DNA from: Cheilinus undulatus
Lineage: Eukaryota > Chordata > Actinopteri > Labriformes > Labridae
Direction: 5' to 3'
NCBI RefSeq assembly: GCF_018320785.1
Contig: NC_054876.1
Span: 20,048,212-20,112,211, forward strand
DNA length: 64,000 nt
Position numbers and translations under genes: made by a program. Within the stretch, counting starts at the first letter, position 1. Each line of letters opens with the position of its first letter. Shown one piece after another: positions 61,381-64,000 of this stretch. The notes beneath the pieces were generated by a model. The model searched no databases. It was not told where the DNA came from and worked only from the letters and a program-made list of their open reading frames with translations.

Positions 61381-62854
61381 ATGGCTCAGAGGAGAGCTGC
61401 AGCCAGCTGCTGCTGCCCACGGGCGCCCATGAACGAAGACAACGCCCGTTTCTGCCTGCTGGCCGGGCTCATCCTGCTCTACTTGCTGTGCGGGGCGGCC
61501 ATCTTCTCTGCCCTGGAGCACCCCTTCGAGCTGAAAGCCCGCCGTCTCTGGAAACAGCAGCTGGATAACTTTACCCAGAGATACAGGGTGAACCTGGGCG
61601 CCCTGCAGACGCTGCTCAGGCAGTATGAGGAGGCGAATGGAGCTGGGATCAGAGTGGACACTCTGAGGCCTCGCTGGGACTTTTCTGGAGCTTTCTACTT
61701 TGTGGGCACAGTCGTCTCCACTATAGGTAAGTGTTAAAGCTTGTTTTGTTTTCTGATGTGCTAATTTGATAAGTTCTTTCAATCCTTTTACAAGTAATTG
61801 ATTCCAAAATATTGACCTTGACCCTTTAACCTTTCCATCTCCAGGCTTTGGCATGACCACACCAGCCACCATAGCTGGAAAAATATTCTTAATCTTTTAC
61901 GGTCTCATTGGTTGTGCTGCCACCATCCTCTTCTTCAACCTATTCTTAGAGAGGATCATCACCATGCTAGCTTACATTATGCGCTGGTGTCATGAGCGCC
62001 GGCTGAGGTGTGCTGGCGTCGGGGTGGTGTCAAACAGGAAGGAATCATCCGGCGAGGAGGACAGTCTCGAAGGCTGGAAGCCATCAGTCTATTATGTGAT
62101 GCTGATCCTGGGTGTGGCATCGATAGTGATCGCATGCAGCGCCTCAACGCTGTACAGCTCCATGGAGAACTGGAGCTACGTGGACTCTCTCTACTTCTGT
62201 TTTGTGGCCTTCAGCACCATCGGTTTCGGTGACCTAGTGAGCAGTCAGAGGCAGCAGTATGAGTCTCAGGAGGCATACCGCCTCGGGAACTGCCTTTTCA
62301 TTTTAATGGGGGTGTGCTGTATCTACTCCCTTTTCAATGTCATTTCTATTATCATAAAGCAGACTCTCAACTGGATTGTTGGTAAACTGGTTTGCCCAAG
62401 TCAACATCAGACTTGCTCCTGCTCTGCTCAGGGCTGCTGGAGGATCTGCTGCCCATGCCTCCACAAGAAAAAACACAACCAGAGACGTTTGCCTGCACAC
62501 CTCAGACAGAAACGCTTAAAACGCAACACTGTACAGCCTATCTCCTCCCACTGCCCCCCAGGACGAAACCGCTACACCGAGGGCTCTGTGGAGACCGTGT
62601 GTGACAGTGAGACGGAGGCAGGAGCAGGGAATGATGGGGTTTGCGTTGGCCGTCGTATGTCAGGAGAGATGATCTCTGTCAATGAATTCATGGTGTCTAA
62701 TAAGGTTTCTCTGGCGCTGCTGCAGAAGCAGCTCAGTGAAACAGCTCATCAGGGTCCACGGCAGAGCTACAGACATCAGAATGGATTCTCTGGTGGGGTG
62801 GGGGCTTTGGCTGTTATGAATAATCGCCTACAGGAGACAAGTGTGGATAGGTAG
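61381..62854 (+). CDS. kcnk12l: Two-pore-domain potassium channel, THIK type (KCNK12/13 group)
   Basis: A plasma-membrane K2P subunit; dimers give a background, halothane-inhibited type potassium conductance. Two exons, 61381-61726 and 61845-62854, make 451 aa (human KCNK13 408, KCNK12 430). The conserved phase-1 intron interrupts the first selectivity filter (STI-G|FG). In order: a short Arg/Cys N-terminus, MNEDNARF, TM1 LLAGLILLYLLCGAAIFSAL, a cap with NFTQ glycosylation sequon, first filter TIGFG, TM2 FLIFYGLIGCAATILFFNLF, a basic loop, SLEGWKPSVYYVMLILGVAS (TM3), second filter TIGFGD, TM4 LFILMGVCCIYSLFNVISII. The C-terminus RRMSGEMISVNEF, SLALLQKQLSETA and GGVGALAVMNNRLQETS is THIK-specific. 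SNKVSLALLQKQLSETA and QNGFSGGVGAL favour KCNK12. I chose ATG 61381 because it precedes the family N-terminus and the frame upstream lacks another ATG. Confidence 0.94.
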
Positions 62855-63260
62855 CACCAAACAGATGTTACTCTTGTGTACACTGCTTTAGCATCTTTAG
62901 CAATATACTCGAGTCAGCCAATAATTCATCCTCTTAGTATGACAGAAGCAAACTGTTTCCAATCTGTTTTCTCCAATTAGCAGTTTCTGCTTTCAGTGGA
63001 AGTCTATGCACCTAACAGCAGACCCCAGGAAAGGGTTTGGGATATCAAATAATGACCACATTTTGTTCTGTTTAGAAAAAGACAGCAAAAAGACGAACAC
63101 AGTTTAAAGAATTCAACATGACTGTGAAGAGGGGTCTGATGTCCTGAAGTGATTGGCTCATACAAAAGCAATCAGATGGAAGAAGCAGTGAAGGAGCTCT
63201 TAAAGGGGAACTGCTGATTTAAGAGAGCAGCACACTTTGTCAATAAACATGGCTGTATGC
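62855..63260 (+). terminator. kcnk 3' UTR with poly(A) signal
   Basis: After the TAG (62852-62854), non-coding sequence leads to AATAAA at 63242-63247 (GTCAATAAACATGG), the first signal on this strand. Confidence 0.55.
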
Positions 63261-63870
63261 GCAGTGGTAGTTGGTTCTAGACAACATGCAGGATTAAATA
63301 CATTATCTACAGTCTTCTCCTAAATTACTAACTGCATATATAAAATATCTGAGATCTTATTTGTATTCAGCAGAGCTTCTCAAGGTGCTCAATAGCACTA
63401 AGAAAGAGATGTTTTAATTTGTTGATTGCTCACAAGTCGCCCATCGTGTTTCATCAATGCAGGTCATTGAAATTCATAGTAATCATGGAAGAGCTCTAAT
63501 CTAGGGTTTTCAATGGAGCACATCTAATCAAACTGGGACCAAAGAGGACGTCCTTATGTCAACAAGTGGTGTGCGGAAAGTTGCTGTCTTATCAACAGAG
63601 CAGAGAAGAACATTCAGGTTCTCCTTGGCCAGCTGGAGGAGATCCTTTACTATGCAAGAAAGGCCATTTTAATCCATTCTGTGTTATCTCCAAAATGATT
63701 CTTACGTCCTTAGAGGTCTCTGCAGACAAAAACCTTTTTTTTTTAACCCTGCTTACAGAAGCCCTGATAGGACACACGTCAACTCATTTCATTTTACTGT
63801 GTTCCTGTGATAACAAGTACATTTTGGTTATTTCTCTTCAGTCAGTTTTAAGAAAGTGATCTCTACAAAG
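63261..63870. other. Spacer, nothing recognised
   Basis: No exon or repeat was identified; the frame at 63566-63859 has no recognisable content. Confidence 0.4.
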
Positions 63871-63877
63871 AGAAAGA

Positions 63878-64000
63878 GATCAAAATGCCAACATTTTGTG
63901 CTGTTCAAGGATGTGCCAACCAGTGGAATTGGAGGGAAAACAACCATTAAGAGCCACTTTTAGTCCTGAAATTAGCAACACATTAAAGCAAAATTGCAAG
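63878..64000 (+). pseudogene. THAP-like start motif at the window edge
   Basis: An ATG at about 63884 reads MPTFCAVQGCANQW, matching how many THAP zinc-finger domains begin (MP-x-x-CA-x-x-GC-x-N), then meets TAA nine codons later. The expected F-x-x-FP does not follow, so this is probably a broken exon or chance. Confidence 0.25.

Noticed and set aside
61318..61872. 184-codon minus-strand frame
   Set aside because: Antisense of the GC-rich first exon of the potassium channel gene.
1..64000. CRISPR arrays, operons, phage genes or riboswitches
   Set aside because: Gene structure is eukaryotic throughout; the only arrays are microsatellites and minisatellites without spacer-repeat architecture.

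Overview
The window looks like ray-finned (teleost) fish nuclear DNA. The genes are split by GT-AG introns and have vertebrate-specific families as closest relatives. The AT-rich spacers carry typical fish repeats: Tc1/mariner relics, hAT-like and other MITEs, a tRNA-derived SINE, LINE tails and microsatellites. Nothing bacterial is present. All gene names rest on recalled family sequences and hand-traced splice sites; no alignment was run.

Layout. Positions 1-10179 hold no protein gene I can support. They contain MITE copies, a LINE fragment, a SINE, microsatellites and a possible noncoding first exon of a leftward gene near 7.2 kb. Positions 10180-35835 (+) carry a complete 35-exon ATRX-type chromatin remodeller of about 1,903 codons. 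It has an ADD histone-reader module, a long acidic and serine-rich linker with an HP1-type motif, and a two-lobed Snf2 ATPase. Intron 10 stays open in frame for 61 codons and is followed by several poly(A) signals, which suggests a truncated isoform. The other large introns hold a LINE, a TA-flanked MITE and a decayed P2X7-C-like fragment. Positions 37.6-42.4 kb contain two decayed Tc1-like transposons. Positions 40267-46370 (-) carry ccdc61 (12 coding exons, 509 codons), a SAS6-like basal body/centriole coiled-coil protein; a Tc1 relic lies in its last large intron. A probable promoter region lies at 48.0-48.9 kb. Positions 52505-54086 (+) carry the catalytic exons of an inositol-1,4,5-trisphosphate 3-kinase, closest to ITPKC/ITPKB, with its N-terminal exon or exons not found. 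Positions 54.1-60.8 kb are repeat-rich, with one MITE nested in another, an antisense LINE and a 110-144 bp minisatellite. Positions 61381-62854 (+) carry a two-exon THIK-type two-pore potassium channel (KCNK12/13 group). The right edge shows a THAP-like start motif that quickly meets a stop.

The four genes act in unrelated processes: heterochromatin, centrioles, inositol phosphate signalling and membrane potential. They show no sign of joint function. The most interesting observation is the intron-10 read-through of the ATRX gene. Several features of this ATRX copy suggest a divergent paralogue: a changed helicase motif VI, a shortened insert between the ATPase lobes and a short C-terminus.
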